Below, in pieces: positions 33,314 to 44,995 of a stretch of DNA of 64,000 nucleotides. The DNA comes from Mycocentrospora acerina. Taxonomy: Eukaryota > Ascomycota > Dothideomycetes > Pleosporales. The translations under genes were made by a program, and so were the position numbers. Below the pieces are notes generated by a model. It searched no databases and was not told the DNA's origin. It saw only the letters and a list, made by a program, of their open reading frames with translations. The stretch's first letter is position 1; each line of letters begins with the position of its first letter. Location: NCBI GenBank assembly GCA_022701365.1, contig JAKUHH010000284.1, forward strand, positions 62,001 through 126,000, written 5' to 3'.

Positions 33314-33429
33314 CGTCCACAACCCATTCGCCGGCCGACGTACTTCTCCTTCTGGAGCAGCGTCGGATTTAGACTTCCGCAACTAAATTATCTGCAAGCA
33401 AGCCAACAACAACATTGCAAGCAAGCAAC

Positions 33430-35142
33430 ATGGCGCCTCACGCAGAAGATAATGTCGGCCACGCGAATGGGTTTGGAGCTCAGACGGCCCCCGCCAAGGA
33501 TCTCTTTGTCGTCAACTCTCCCAACGTAGAATACACCGAAAGCACCATCAAGAGCAAGTACACTTACCGTACCACGGACGTTACCCAGAACGCCGACGGC
33601 AAGTATGTAGCCATTCCCAAGGAGACGCTCTACGACTTCAAGGTCGACCGCAAGGTCCCCAAGGTTGGCGTTATGCTTGTCGGCCTGGGAGGCAACAATG
33701 GAACCACTGTGACCGCCGGTATCATCGCCAACAAGCGCAATCTCGTTTGGGAGACCAAGGAGGGCAAGCGCGGTGCCAACTACTATGGTTCTGTTATCAT
33801 GAGTTCGACTACCAAGCTTGGTGTTGACAGCAACACTGGCAAGGAGATTCACATCCCCTTCCATGACCTCCTGCCCATGGTTCACCCCAACGACCTCACT
33901 ATTGGAGGATGGGACATTAGCGGTATGAATCTTGCCGAAGCCATGGATCGTGCCAAAGTCCTCTCGCCATCCTTGAAGTCTCTTGTTCGCAAAGAGATGA
34001 GCCTGATGAAGCCTCTGCCCAGCATCTACTACCCTGACTTTATTGCTGCTAACCAGGAAGAGCGTGCCGACAATGTTCTCCCAGGAACCAAGGCATCCAT
34101 GGCTCATGTTGAACAGATCCGCAAGGATATTCGGTGCGTTGCAATCTTCAAAGCCTTTATTACAAAACTAACCTTTTTCAAGTGACTTCAAAGCCGACAA
34201 CGGTCTCGACAAGGTGATTGTCCAGTGGACTGCCAACACGGAGCGCTACGCCGATCTTCTTGATGGTATCAACGACACCGCCGATAATCTTCTCAAGGCT
34301 ATCGAGGCTGGTCACGAAGAGGTCGCTCCCTCTACCGTCTTTGCTGTTGCTTCCATCCTCGAAGGTGTTCCGTTCATCAACGGATCCCCCCAGAATACCT
34401 TCGTTCCTGGCGCCATCGAGCTTGCTGAGAGGCACAATGCCTTCATTGGCGGCGACGACTTCAAATCCGGTCAGACTAAGATGAAATCGGCTCTCGTTGA
34501 TTTCTTGATCAACGCTGGTATCAAGCTTACCTCGATCGCCAGCTACAACCACCTCGGCAATAACGACGGCATGAATTTGAGCTCCCAGAAGCAGTTCCGT
34601 TCCAAGGAAATTTCCAAGTCTAACGTAGTCGACGACATGGTTGCCGCCAACAACGTCTTGTACAAGGAGGGCGAGCACCCCGATCACTGCGTCGTCATCA
34701 AGTACATGCCTGCTGTCGGAGACGACAAGCGTGCTCTTGATGAGTACTACGCTGAGATCTTCCTGGACGGTCATCAGACCATCAGCCTATTCAACGTCTG
34801 CGAGGATTCGCTTCTGGCTGCGCCTTTGATCATCGATCTTGTCCTTGTAACTGAGATCATGACTCGTGTTCAGTGGAAGGCTCATAGCGCCGAAGCTGCC
34901 GCTGACAACTACGCCGGTTTCCACAGTGTACTGAGCGTTCTCAGCTACATGCTGAAGGTATGTTTTGCAGTTCAAAGAACTTGACATGACACAACTAACA
35001 CTTCTAGGCTCCTCTCACTCCTCGCGGCACTCCTGTCGTCAACGCTCTCGCCAAACAGCGCGCTGCTCTCACCAACATTTTCCGCGCCTGCGTCGGTCTT
35101 GAGCCAGAGAACGACATGACTCTGGAGCACAAGCTATTCTAA
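33430..35142 (+). CDS. INO1: Inositol-3-phosphate synthase
   Basis: Three exons, 33430-34133, 34183-34957 and 35008-35142, give 537 aa, the normal length. It converts glucose-6-phosphate to 1D-myo-inositol-3-phosphate with NAD as bound cofactor, the committed step of inositol and phosphatidylinositol synthesis in the cytosol. Family motifs are all present: GLGGNNGTT (NAD-binding), GGWDISGMNL, FINGSPQNTFVPG, GGDDFKSGQTK, SYNHLGNNDGMNL with SKSNVVDD, and the C-terminal tail ending EHKLF. The true start is the ATG at 33430; the upstream in-frame opening is TTG. The two coding introns sit late in the gene. The gene symbol is by homology. Confidence 0.97.
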
Positions 35143-35606
35143 ATATTTTGTGAAATAGTATGAATACTCGTTGTTTCAACTTGATTTGGAACCAATCACT
35201 GGAGGGGAAACATGAAGTGAGCACATGAGGCTTGGAATTTTGATTTTACCAACTATATACACTCATTTTATCGTTTACAAATGAAAATATCAGTTCAACT
35301 GATACATTTTAAATCGTTTTTAGAGTACAAAAACAGTCTTGTCTTTGTCCCATTTCTCTCTCATGGAGTGCTAACAGGCAGAAGGCTAGAGGGAAATCTG
35401 TCGATTATTAGTGGCGTGCTCACACTCTATCCATCTACTGTCAGCCATCTTTAACCAAACATTGAATCGTTGTGTTGATAACATGGTGCCTTTTTTTCCA
35501 AAGTAGGTGCTCTTTCCTCACTCGGTAGTTACGCTCTTTCCTCCTCGACCCGAACCCGATCATTGCTCCATTACCTCACTACTCCAAATCAATTCATACA
35601 CAAACT
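35143..35606. other. Intergenic region
   Basis: INO1 3' end and promoter of the OB-fold gene, AT-rich. No element is recognised. Confidence 0.5.
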
Positions 35607-37232
35607 ATGCCAGCGTCTTCGACACAGTCGCTCTTCTCTTCCTTGCCAACCAGAAATAGTGATGGGTTTACTACGGAAGAGGTGTTGTCAGTGCTACATC
35701 CTGCAGGTACCTCAGAATTAAACGCATGGACTGTGAGAAGTGAAGTATCCATATGCATACAGTACTGACGTCTTTCAGCCTACTCTTGAATATGAAGAAG
35801 TGGATCTGGGCGATCTTGAGCCTGGTCCGCGCAACCTCACCCTAATGGGTAGAGTAGTTAACTTCTACAAGATGGCGAAGCCCAGCAAGCGTCATCTAGC
35901 AGCTCAAGGCTTCATTAAGATAATGCTCGCAGACGACACCGGCGTCCTCACCGTTCGACTTTGGTATGCAAATGTAGAGTACAATCTATGCCTAGGCCAG
36001 CTCATTACTCTCTGGACCATACATATCTCGAATAGTTCAGAACACAACTCATTGGCTCCTAACAATGCACCATTGTTTACCTCCATGTTCCCTGAAGGCG
36101 AGAGAAATTGCCACCTAATGATTCACGAGAATAGTGACAATGCGACCCAGTTCAAACGACCGTTTAATTGTCGGGACACAAAGGTGCTGCCCGGGCTAAT
36201 GACCCTCAAGAGCTTCACTGATGGCGGGTACGATATCGATAATCCAAAACTTCTTGTGTGCGTCAAGAGCATCGGAACAAGGAAGAGGTGTACGTAACTT
36301 CCCTCAGATGTCTCCATCCATAATCGATTAATATGACGTTGCAGACATTAACCGCAACTCCACCACCAGCGAACTCATCACCCTAAGCATCTTCGACGAT
36401 ACAGCCGACGCCCAACTGTCCCTCTACGCTCCACTCTGCAACTCGGCATTCACTTTCCACCCGTCCCATACCATCCTCCTCATCTCCAATCCAGGCTGGC
36501 GTATCGAAAAAATCGCCAAGCTGACTCTTAACGGCAACTCGCGTGTAGACATTGACCCAAACCTCGCCGATGCGCGTCGTCTCCGCGCCCTCGCCCAACG
36601 CCTCACAAAGAAAGAACATGTCAACCCGCCCTTTCCTGACGTCAACGTAAGCGACTACGCGACTTCGCCTGTCCGCGCGCTGTTCACCCTATCTGACATT
36701 GATGAGTTCACGCGGTCAAACCCCTCGGAGCAACTAACGTGCTACATCTCCGTCATCATCACAGAGCTCAACATTGTGATGCCGTTTAAGCGCAACATGC
36801 TCCTGTCCAACGAATGCTGCGGAATCCCAATCTTTGCAAATGCTAGTCAAATAAATTGTAGACAGTGTGAGAGGAATGTTGCGCTAAGGATCAATCCAAA
36901 TATTGTATGTTGTTGCTCCTACCTCATCCTCGGCCAGCTACCCACTTGATCCAATCTGGCAATCAAGTAAAATACATATTAATGACATATGTGACACATA
37001 GCTCGGTCCCCTGATTGACGAAACAGGACAGCTCTCCAGCGGCAAAGTAATCCTATCCCACGAAGCGTGGACGCAGCTTCTCGGGCGCTCAGTTGACCAA
37101 CTACTCACGTCGAGCGTGGATGTGCTACAGTATCTACAACAGCGACTCCTGCTACTAAGGGTAACAATGGGGGTGGTCGTTTGCTTGGAAGAAGGGGTGG
37201 GGCGGCTGGCGGTATGGTCTGTGGGGAACTGA
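35607..37232 (+). CDS. RPA1/MEIOB-like OB-fold protein
   Basis: Four exons, 35607-35732, 35779-36289, 36345-36904 and 37002-37232, keep one frame for 475 aa. The first intron (47 bp) has donor GTGAGA and branch TACTGAC, and the second uses GTACGT. Residues 60-160 form an OB-fold-like segment (LTLMGRVVNFYKM, GVLTVRLWY, GQLITLWTIHI). A second (about 215-285) includes LITLSIFDD and ILLISNPGWRIEK. A C-terminal unit carries a putative zinc knuckle, CCGIPIFAN then CRQCERNVALRINP, like the zinc-bearing OB-fold of RPA large subunits. The layout resembles RPA1 paralogues such as MEIOB, which act on single-stranded DNA in meiosis. Both function and family are inferred. An ATG-initiated small exon 1 makes the start moderately secure. 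Confidence 0.7.
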
Positions 37233-37735
37233 ATGAAGGGAGTAGGAATGAACCAATGTAATGGCGTATTGATGAATGTATTTGTCAAATACGCACATAT
37301 ATATATACACATATGTATGTACATGGATAGGCAAGAGACGGGAGACAACAAAAACACTTGTCATACACGAACAAAACAAATCGAGGTTAATCAATCAATC
37401 GATGATGACCATCCAACCCAGTCGGTCAATCAAGTCAGTTCAAGTCATTGGTCCTAAACTCCCCTAAACTCCTCTCCCCCCCCTTTTTTTAAAGAAAAAA
37501 AAATTCCTAATCCCCGACACGAACCCACCCAACCCTAAACCCTTTATCTAGGCCCGACGGAGAGTAGAAGAAGAAGAAAAGAAGAAAAACACGCAAATAA
37601 TCCGTTTCGCCACCTTCTTCCTCCATCGGAAAAATAAAAATAAAAAAAAAGCCGAAGAAAACATGGATTGAAAAGAGGGAGAAGAAGAAGAAGAAAAATC
37701 AATCACTCTTTTCCTCCCTTCTCCTTGGCCACCCT

Positions 37736-37779
<44 letters not shown>

Positions 37780-38103
37780 TTTTTTTCCATACATGTGGCT
37801 CTACTCTGCTCTGCTCTGCTTTGCTCCAACCTGCAAGAAGCAAGCAAGTAGGTAGGTAGGTGGGTAGGCAGTTAGGCAGTTAGGCAAGCAGGCGAGAGGA
37901 AGAAATAAATGAATAGACAAATAAAATAAATAGGCAAAGAAAGAAAGGAAGAAACTTGCAATACATCATTCCGTTCCATTCCATTCCGGTCTATTGTATT
38001 CTCATCTTCATCATTCTGATTTCTGATGTCTGATTCTGATTCTGATTCTGATTCTGATTCTTAATTGCAGTCATCATCAACCCCCTCCCTTCCCTTGCCT
38101 TTC
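37233..38103. other. Low-complexity intergenic region
   Basis: Convergent 3' regions of the OB-fold and Dsn1 genes. They carry AT-dinucleotide, GAA, GGTA and TTCTGA short-repeat runs, and the 43-base poly-C tract. No gene is supported. Confidence 0.6.
37737..37779. repeat. Uninterrupted 43-base poly-C tract
   Basis: Forty-three consecutive Cs followed by a T run. This is the only one of the three long poly-C tracts in the window assembled without a gap, and shows that such tracts really exist in this genome. Confidence 0.85.
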
Positions 38104-39968
38104 TTAGTCGGCCCCCCCACCCAACACGCCCGCCAAACCCCTCAGAATATCCCCCACGCCAATACCCTGTGCGCCTACCCTCTCTCTCGCTGCTCGCTCC
38201 CTCTCCTCGAGCCGTAGACTTGCTGTGCCAAGGACTCGGTCTGCGACGCGCTCAGCCGTCTGGCGGTACTGCTCCATTTTGTGGATTCCGTCGGCGAAGA
38301 CATCAATAGATGGTTCGAGCGCGAGGGAGAGGGAGGCGATGTGGTTGGAGAGGGATTGCGGGTTGGTGTAGGAAAAGGTAAAGGATGACGATGGTGGTTG
38401 TGAAGCTTGCGGTCGAGGTGTGGGTTCGAGGAGGGCGGAGAGAAGTTGTGCTTGTGTTGGATCGAGGAGTGAGGAGTCGATAGAGGACAGTGTCGGGGGC
38501 GGGGTTGGTATCGGTGGTGTGGTCGTTAAGGCGGGTGTTGGTGCGGATGTGGACGACGAGGCTAGGTTTTCCCAGGCGGTATGCTCTTCTTCGAGACTAT
38601 GCTTCTGTCAGTATTCCGTGTATTTTTGCATGCAAACAAGAGCTGCATGCGTACCGTTTAATTTCCTCTTCTAACTCCTGCAATGTTGCCATGTTCTTCT
38701 CGTTCTGTGGGTTTGGTTGTTTGATGGCTGGCGCGGGCGCAGTGTCCTCCTGCTTGTTGTCAGCTTTCCTGTTTTCTTACTACTGCGATTTGCACAACAT
38801 ACCCTGCTGAACCAGTCTGACAGTTCTGTTTTTGTCGCAAAATCATCAATGAGTTCTTGTTGAATTGCTCGCGCTACACCATGTCAGCTCCTGCACTCCG
38901 CTTCCAGGTAGATTCGCACTCACCCGCCATAATCGCATTCGCGTTCTTAACATCTCCTGACGGTTTCTCTGGCAGCGCTCGTGTCCCGCACCATGTGAGG
39001 AGTTGCTTCATCCGCCTTGGCTCTGGCAGACTTTGTTCAATGTACTTGTAAAAGTCGCGGACTTCAATTTCAGAGTGTGGCAGAGCTAGAAAAACGTCAG
39101 TGTGCGAGCTCAAACAAGCCTTACATCCCAAGTGTTTGAAAGCGCCTGGTGCAAAGAGCTGCTGCGATTCGCGTGCAAACTCACCATTCGACATGCCGCT
39201 GTCAATCAACGAGCTCGCTCTCCTGCCCCGCAAACCCGTGCTGCTCCGTCGGTGTCCGTCTTTCCCACCCTTTCGCATCTCCTTATTCCGTGTGATGACT
39301 GGCGTATCAGCAAAAGGCAACATGATCCTCTGCGCGTTGGGGTCACGCTTCGTCGCAACTTGAGTTCCCTGCTGAGGCGTCTGCACACCTGCAAATGCGC
39401 TCTTGTCCTCTGCTTCCGGCACTGGGGTAACATGCTTCCTCTCCCTTTGTTTCTCTACTGGCGCACTCTTCTTTGTGCGCTTCGGTACAGGTGGTTGTAT
39501 GGCTTTTGTGCGGACTTCCAGCTGCTCTCTGTCGCCAGAGATGCGCGCCGAGCGGCGTCGCTTTTGCAAGTCGGCAGAATCAGGTTCGAAGACGGCAATT
39601 GTGTCCTTCTTTCGTCGCGCAGTGGGCTTGGCTGGAAGTGGCGCGGAATCGCGTGGTTCCTCAGGTATGGGTTCTGGGGCTGCGAGCGCAGGCTGTGTCT
39701 TTGTAGTTCGTTTGGACGTGCGTCGCGAGAACTGGAACCCGTCGTCGTTCTCATCGTATGCCGCAGTCTTTGCAGTCTTCTTTGCTGCACCCGCGGCTTT
39801 CAAGCCAGTGCCCCTCTTGGCTGTGCCGCTGCCGTCGATTTTTGCCCTCTTGGACACAACGACTTCTTCCTCCTCAAACGCCTGCTTCACGCTCCTCCGT
39901 CGCGTCGTCGGTCTGTTGGTGGCCATGGGAAGCGATTCAAGCGGGGAGCGCGCGAAAATGGTGGTCAT
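38104..39968 (-). CDS. Kinetochore MIND complex subunit Dsn1/Mis13
   Basis: Five exons, 39968-39185, 39085-38924, 38873-38803, 38749-38655 and 38596-38104, give 534 aa. The N-terminal half is basic and disordered. The diagnostic Dsn1 block follows: RRSSTGLRGRRASSLIDSG, then ALPHSEIEVRDFYKYIEQSL and PRRMKQLLTWCGTRALPEK, split by the first intron. After it come a helical segment (IQQELIDDFATKTELSDWFS) and a coiled-coil-like C-terminus (LQELEEEIKRLEEEHTAW). Dsn1 is part of the Mis12/MIND complex, which links centromeric chromatin to microtubule-binding Ndc80. The RRSS site is the kind of Aurora B target described for the family. The exon 4 acceptor was chosen by its CTGAC branch point and frame. 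Confidence 0.85.
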
Positions 39969-40659
39969 GGATCCGGTTTTGGGTATTGCCTAGAGATGGA
40001 GTGGTGCTGCGATGTGTGCGAGTTCCGTCAGCGCGCGTGCATGGGCGCGGTGAGCGAGGGCGATAGGGTGTGGTGCGCGAGCGAGACACGTGCAAGCCGG
40101 TCAATGCGCCGTCAAGATAGTACTGGGTCGGCGGGTATTTATGTGTGTGTATATTGTTGAGGAATTGGGCGGTGATGCGAATATGTGGATGTGCGTGGGG
40201 ATGCTCGTGGGCCGGGAGGGAGCAGGGAAGCGGGCGGTGCGTCGTGTTGGTGTTGGTGTTGGTGCTGGTGCGCTCGCACCTGACGCTTGCGAGGGGAAAG
40301 TAAACAAACCCAGGCCAAGCGCCACCACGTGATGTCAAGGGCCCACTTGCTCGTCCAACCCTGGCCACGAACATCACGAGCGCGGCACACAAAAGACATG
40401 GAGGTGCTAAATCACGCCCTAGTTGAGAGGGTCATCTCAGTGTCTATTTTTCCCAGCCCAACACGTCCGTTGCATATACAATACAAAGCTCGCTTCAAGT
40501 TTCAACGCTCTGCAAACGCCCGGGAAACAGCAGCACCCAAAGCCGCCAGTTCCATATGCTTGTCGTCTCATCATACAATCCCGTTTGCACCACCGTTGAA
40601 GGAAATGTTCCGCCTATCCAAACATATGCTATTCTATTTTATTCTCAAAACTGCAATCC
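39969..40659. other. Intergenic region
   Basis: Dsn1 promoter and PSD2 3' end. GT-rich short repeats occur at about 40140-40275. A plus-strand 352-codon frame crossing Dsn1 is antisense and rejected. Confidence 0.5.
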
Positions 40660-43600
40660 CTACATTCCAGCCCCAGGCATCGGTCCAGTGACGCCCTCGG
40701 GCGCAAGGCTTCCCTCGATGCGACGCTTGGCCTCCTGCTTCTCCTCCACAGTAGGATCAGTCTTACGCATGTCGGGTGTGTGAGGAGCTCTGTTAGGGCT
40801 GTGGCCAATGGACATGCCGACTCGCACCTTGACAACATTAGCATTGCAAACCAAACTTCTGCCACACAGACGCTACTTACCAGAGTCTCAAGTGCAGAGC
40901 GCGAGTTGTCAGCCAGATCTTCATCGTACCGCATGACACCAGGCTCGAACAAAACCAGCAATGTGCTACCACCAAACTTGAAGTAGCCGAGCTCTTCGCC
41001 GCGCTTCACTTGGTCTCCCTTGTTGCGTGTGATGACCGTGCTGCCGACCATCATCGCACCAACGCAAATAACCATGACACGGCCATGAGTTACAGAGTCA
41101 ATGGGACACACCACGCGAACGTTCTCACCGTAAACGTCGAGGGCTGAGCGGATGGCCATGGGATTGACAGTATAGTACTCGCCTTCAATGGTCTTGGGCT
41201 CATCCAACACACCATCAACTGGAATATGGAAGCGGTGGTAGTCTTGTGGTGCGAGTCGAAAGATGCCAAGGGAGCCTCCGTGGTAGCGCTTCGCGTCCTG
41301 CGGGTATGCATCGCCCAGTAGACGCTCAACGGTGAACTCACGACCCTTGACCCAAATTGCCTGGGCAGAATCAAGTGTATTGAAGACAACCGACCGGCAA
41401 TCAGCGGGAGACACAATAACCCTAGGGTCATCAGGCGCAGAGCATGGGCGCGCGTTTGGCTTCAACGCTCGGTAGAAAAACTCGTTGAAGCTCTTGAACT
41501 GCTCAGTTGGCAGGAGAACTTCAGACATGTCCAGCTGGTGGAAAGCGATGAAGCCTGCAATCTCTGCGGCCGATGCAGGATCGTCGTATTTTTTCCCTTG
41601 CTTAATGCTGAGGGACTTTAACAACTTACGAACTGTTTGGAATTAGCACAATCCAAGAAAAAACAACCTCCCCACGACTCGAATACTCACTTCGCTTCTT
41701 CTCCATGCTGTTGCTCTTGAGACCCTTGTAAAGCAGTCTGATACCAAGTCGCACGTACACGCTCATGCGCTCCTCGTTAATCTGACCAGTAAGGCGGTCT
41801 TGGACGAGGATGTTGGCAGAGTTGGCACCTAGCTTATAACCACCGTAAGAAATCTTGGTGATGACCTTGGAGTACCACTTTCGCTGAGCCTGGCTAGATG
41901 TGACAAATCCAGCCATGACAATGTTGTTCACCTGCCTCCAATCCTGGCTGGCGCAAGTAGCAATATGGGTGATGATGTTGGCGTCCGATCTCTTGTTCAG
42001 CTTAGGCTGGTGGCAGATTGGACATTCGCGAATCTCAATGACATGCTCTTCGCCTTTTTCGTCGGCAAGATCGTCGCCTTGAATAATCTCCCCTTCCTCG
42101 CCTGCTCGCCCCAGTGTATTGGTCTCCAACGCTGGAATCGAAGTGGTCGAGGCGTCCTTGTTGATGGAGAAAAGTGATCCGCTCTCTGACGAAGGAGTGT
42201 CAATACCAAGTCCAGTCGCTTCGCTTCTCGCCATGTTTTGCCCCTCGGTCGCTTGTAGCTGATCTTCGAGACAGACGACGGCTTCGTCAAAAGTGAGCAG
42301 TTCGTCGCCATTGTGCGCGGCAGAAAAGCGACTGAAAAAGCTGTCAATGGTCGCCTCGTGCAAAGTGGAGCCGAGCGTGTCCAGCATGGTGGTCAGCTCG
42401 ACCTTGTCGATAAGGCCGCTATCGTCGGCATCGTATTGTTTTAGCATGGCCCTCCAGAATTGTTGGCGTAGAGCCCTGTATGGAAGGTACTTGGCGCGAA
42501 TGTAGAGAATGGGGCTGTGCTTGTCCTCCCACCTGTCCTTGTTCTTCATCTCCAGGGGAAGAGTGTACATCTTCAAGTCTTCGTCATCAGCGGCTGATGG
42601 GTTGATGTTGACGGCAGGGCCAGGGGCGAGGTTGCCTTGCGAGTCGGTCAAGGTTTGTGGCACGCTCGTCGGTGGGAGCGGCAGAGATCCACTCGAGTCT
42701 TTCGCAGACAGCGAGCCTGACGAAGTCTCCTTTTTCAAGGATGGCCGACCCAATCGAGAAAGACTGTGCGAGGACGACGAACGAGACATGGGGAGACGGA
42801 ACCGAGATTTCTTTTGCTCAGGCTCGATAGCACCTGGCGAGTCTGAAGGCTCGGGGAGTCTGTAGATGCCAGTCTCTGGGTCTGCCTGGGGGGCAACCGA
42901 CACGGCCTTTTCGAGAGGGAAGTTGACGGTGCCAACATAGTCGTTGCCAGAAAACTTGTCCTTGTCGATGACGGTGAAGTTGACCGAGTAGTTGACTTCA
43001 TGGCGCATGACCTGGAAGACGAGCTTTTCCTCAAAGACGGGGTTGAGGTTGTGGCTGATGGTTCTTGTCCGGTACGTCTTCTTGCCGAGGGAGGTGACGA
43101 CGAATGGATCCATGTCAAAGGACGTTCTTGTAACTGAGCAGAGTAAGCATGTGCAGCAGCATGCCAAGGCGTCGAGGCAAACTCACCATTGCGTTCTGGC
43201 GGCAGGTCGGTGACCTTTTGGATTTCCAAAAATAGAACGCCTGCCACGTCGCCCTTGTCCGAGTACTCGTAGGTGCTGAGCTGCTTGACCTTTTTCCTCA
43301 GCTTTGCCAGCTTGAGCTTCTTGCGCCGGCGCTCCCTCTTCTCTGCCTTTTTCGACTCGTCCTGGGGCTCGTCGGAGCTTTCGTCTTCCTCGTCGAGGTC
43401 TGTGAGGTTGCTGTCGCCGCGCATCAAGTAGCCGTCGTCATCGTCGTCTGGGCTGGGTGTCTGGCCGGCGATGGCGAGGAACTTTGAGATGATCTGCTCG
43501 GTGCTGGCGGCGGGGTTGGTGGCGTCGATGAGGGAGAACTGGATCTGGATCTCGCCCGAGACAACCGTCTTCTTCTTGCCGGAGCGCTTCGACTCGAGGG

Positions 43601-44308
43601 GGAACCAGCGGGGCTCGAGCAGCGGGTGGGCGGCCTGGAAGAGGTCCTCGAGGATGACGTCAAACTCGCCCATGTAGTCCTTGCCGAAGCGGTCCTTGTC
43701 CCAGCAGACAATCTCGAGCAGGAGGCTCTGCTCGTCGACGACGGGCAGCTCGAGCAGCGTGTTCCATTCGGGGTTCAGCGACTTGTTGATGGTGGGCGTG
43801 GCCTGCTTTGCGTCGCCGCAGGAGAGGACGAGGTACTGCGCGAGGGGGCATGTCAGCTCCGCCGCGGCTGAGGATGGTGGGCGCGTGTGCGCACAGGCCG
43901 GCAGACAGACAGACAGAGTGACTGCGTGGCCGGCAGGCCATTGGGGGGTGCTGGGGGGTGATGGGGGCAGGTGCAGGCACTTACGGGGTCCGAGGTGCCG
44001 CTGCGGTCTTTTGCAGCCAGGTTGCGGCCCTGCAGGCGTGGTCAGTAGGGAAGGGGCATGGGCGGCGGGGCGGGCACCTTGATGACATTGGCCCGCAGGA
44101 CCAGGCCTTTGTTCTGCTCTGCCATTGCGCGCCGGGGGCTGCTGTTGATGCTGCGAGTCGAGCCGTGGGAGCGGGAGAGGGGGGGAGTGGCGGTGCCGTT
44201 GGTCCTGGCGGAGGTGGTGGTGGTGGTGTAGGTGCTGGGGGGCGACAGCCTGTGGCGGGAGGGGAGCAACAGCTTCGAGGTGAAGGTCGGTCGTTTACGC
44301 AGATCCAT
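40660..44308 (-). CDS. PSD2: Phosphatidylserine decarboxylase 2, C2-domain type
   Basis: Six exons, 44308-44078, 44029-43985, 43835-43187, 43133-41691, 41632-40881 and 40827-40660, give 1095 aa. It decarboxylates phosphatidylserine to phosphatidylethanolamine in the endomembrane system. Order: a Ser/Thr-rich leader; C2 domain A (about 65-210, GRNLAAKDRSGTSDPY) and C2 domain B (about 285-390, SFDMDPFVVTSLG); a Ser-rich linker; an EF-hand-like loop (YDADDSGLIDKVEL, about 542-555); and the PSD domain (about 790-1085). Its self-cleaving motif is GGST near 1010-1013 (cleavage Gly-Ser, pyruvoyl formation), with the likely triad Asp in SPAD (about 866) and His in DYHRFH (about 922). The start is the most upstream plausible ATG in exon 1. 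INO1, another phospholipid gene, is 5.5 kb away. Confidence 0.93.
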
Positions 44309-44756
44309 GCTGGCCGCTCTGCCGTCGTTCCGCGACGCCTGGCTGGGCTGGGCTGGCCAAGAGAGCTTGTTGGCTGCGCTGTGCAGGCTGAGCTGCTGAG
44401 CTGCTGAAGACGCCGTCCACGCTGTCCACGCCGTCCACGCCGTCCACACGCCCAGTCGCGTGTCCTCGCGGCTTGCACGGGCAGAGACGTCGAGTCGCTC
44501 AAGGGCAGGGCAGGGCACGACGCGACACAACACGGCACAGCACAGCACCACACGCAACGCAACAGACAAGACAAGACGAGACGAGACGAGACAAGGCAGG
44601 ACAAGAGAAGCTGGGCTCCGGGGAACAGTGCCAGGATCGACTGCCTATGCACTCTTAAGAGAGCTGAGCACCAGGCCAGGCCCGCATTTTATCTCTGGCG
44701 CATGCCCACTCAGGAGAAAGGCCTGGGCGGGAGGTGCGGCTGGTCTGTGGTCTGTC

Positions 44757-44995
44757 TGTGTCCATGCTATGTCATGTTGGTGTCGATGCCATGTTATGTC
44801 CGTGTCCATGTTGTGTCCATGTTGTGTCCATGTCCACGCCTATGCCTATATCTATGTCAATGTCAATGCCAATGTCAATGTCAATGTCCATGTCTACCTA
44901 TGTCCATGTCCATGTCTACCTATATCCAGGTCCATGTCCAGGTCCAGGTCCATATCTACCTATATCCATGTCCAGGTCCATGTCCACGCCCATGG
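44757..44995. repeat. Hexanucleotide (TGTCCA/TGTCAA)n minisatellite
   Basis: About 40 imperfect copies of a 6-base unit alternating TGTCCA, TGTCAA, TATCTA and AGGTCC variants. It lies 450 bp upstream of the PSD2 start. Its period makes all three frames open on the plus strand (Met-Ser, Cys-Pro and Val-His repeats), but these are artefacts of the repeat. Confidence 0.8.

Larger units (their letters stand above)
30626..33429. other. Intergenic region between LIM gene and INO1
   Basis: A 2.8-kb divergent spacer. It holds the LIM gene upstream region, a diverged 25-bp minisatellite (32019-32240), and the INO1 promoter with TATA box and probable 5'-UTR intron. Several open frames of 100-240 codons on both strands have no recognisable similarity and are not called. 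Confidence 0.5.

Noticed and set aside
33388..34774. Two minus-strand frames of 198-239 codons
   Set aside because: Antisense shadows of INO1 exons, with no independent similarity.
37531..37543. CCCTAAA telomere-like sequence
   Set aside because: Less than two units, within a C/A-rich low-complexity stretch; not an interstitial telomere.
39102..40160. 352-codon plus-strand frame
   Set aside because: Antisense to Dsn1 and crossing its introns; the minus-strand gene has conserved kinetochore motifs.
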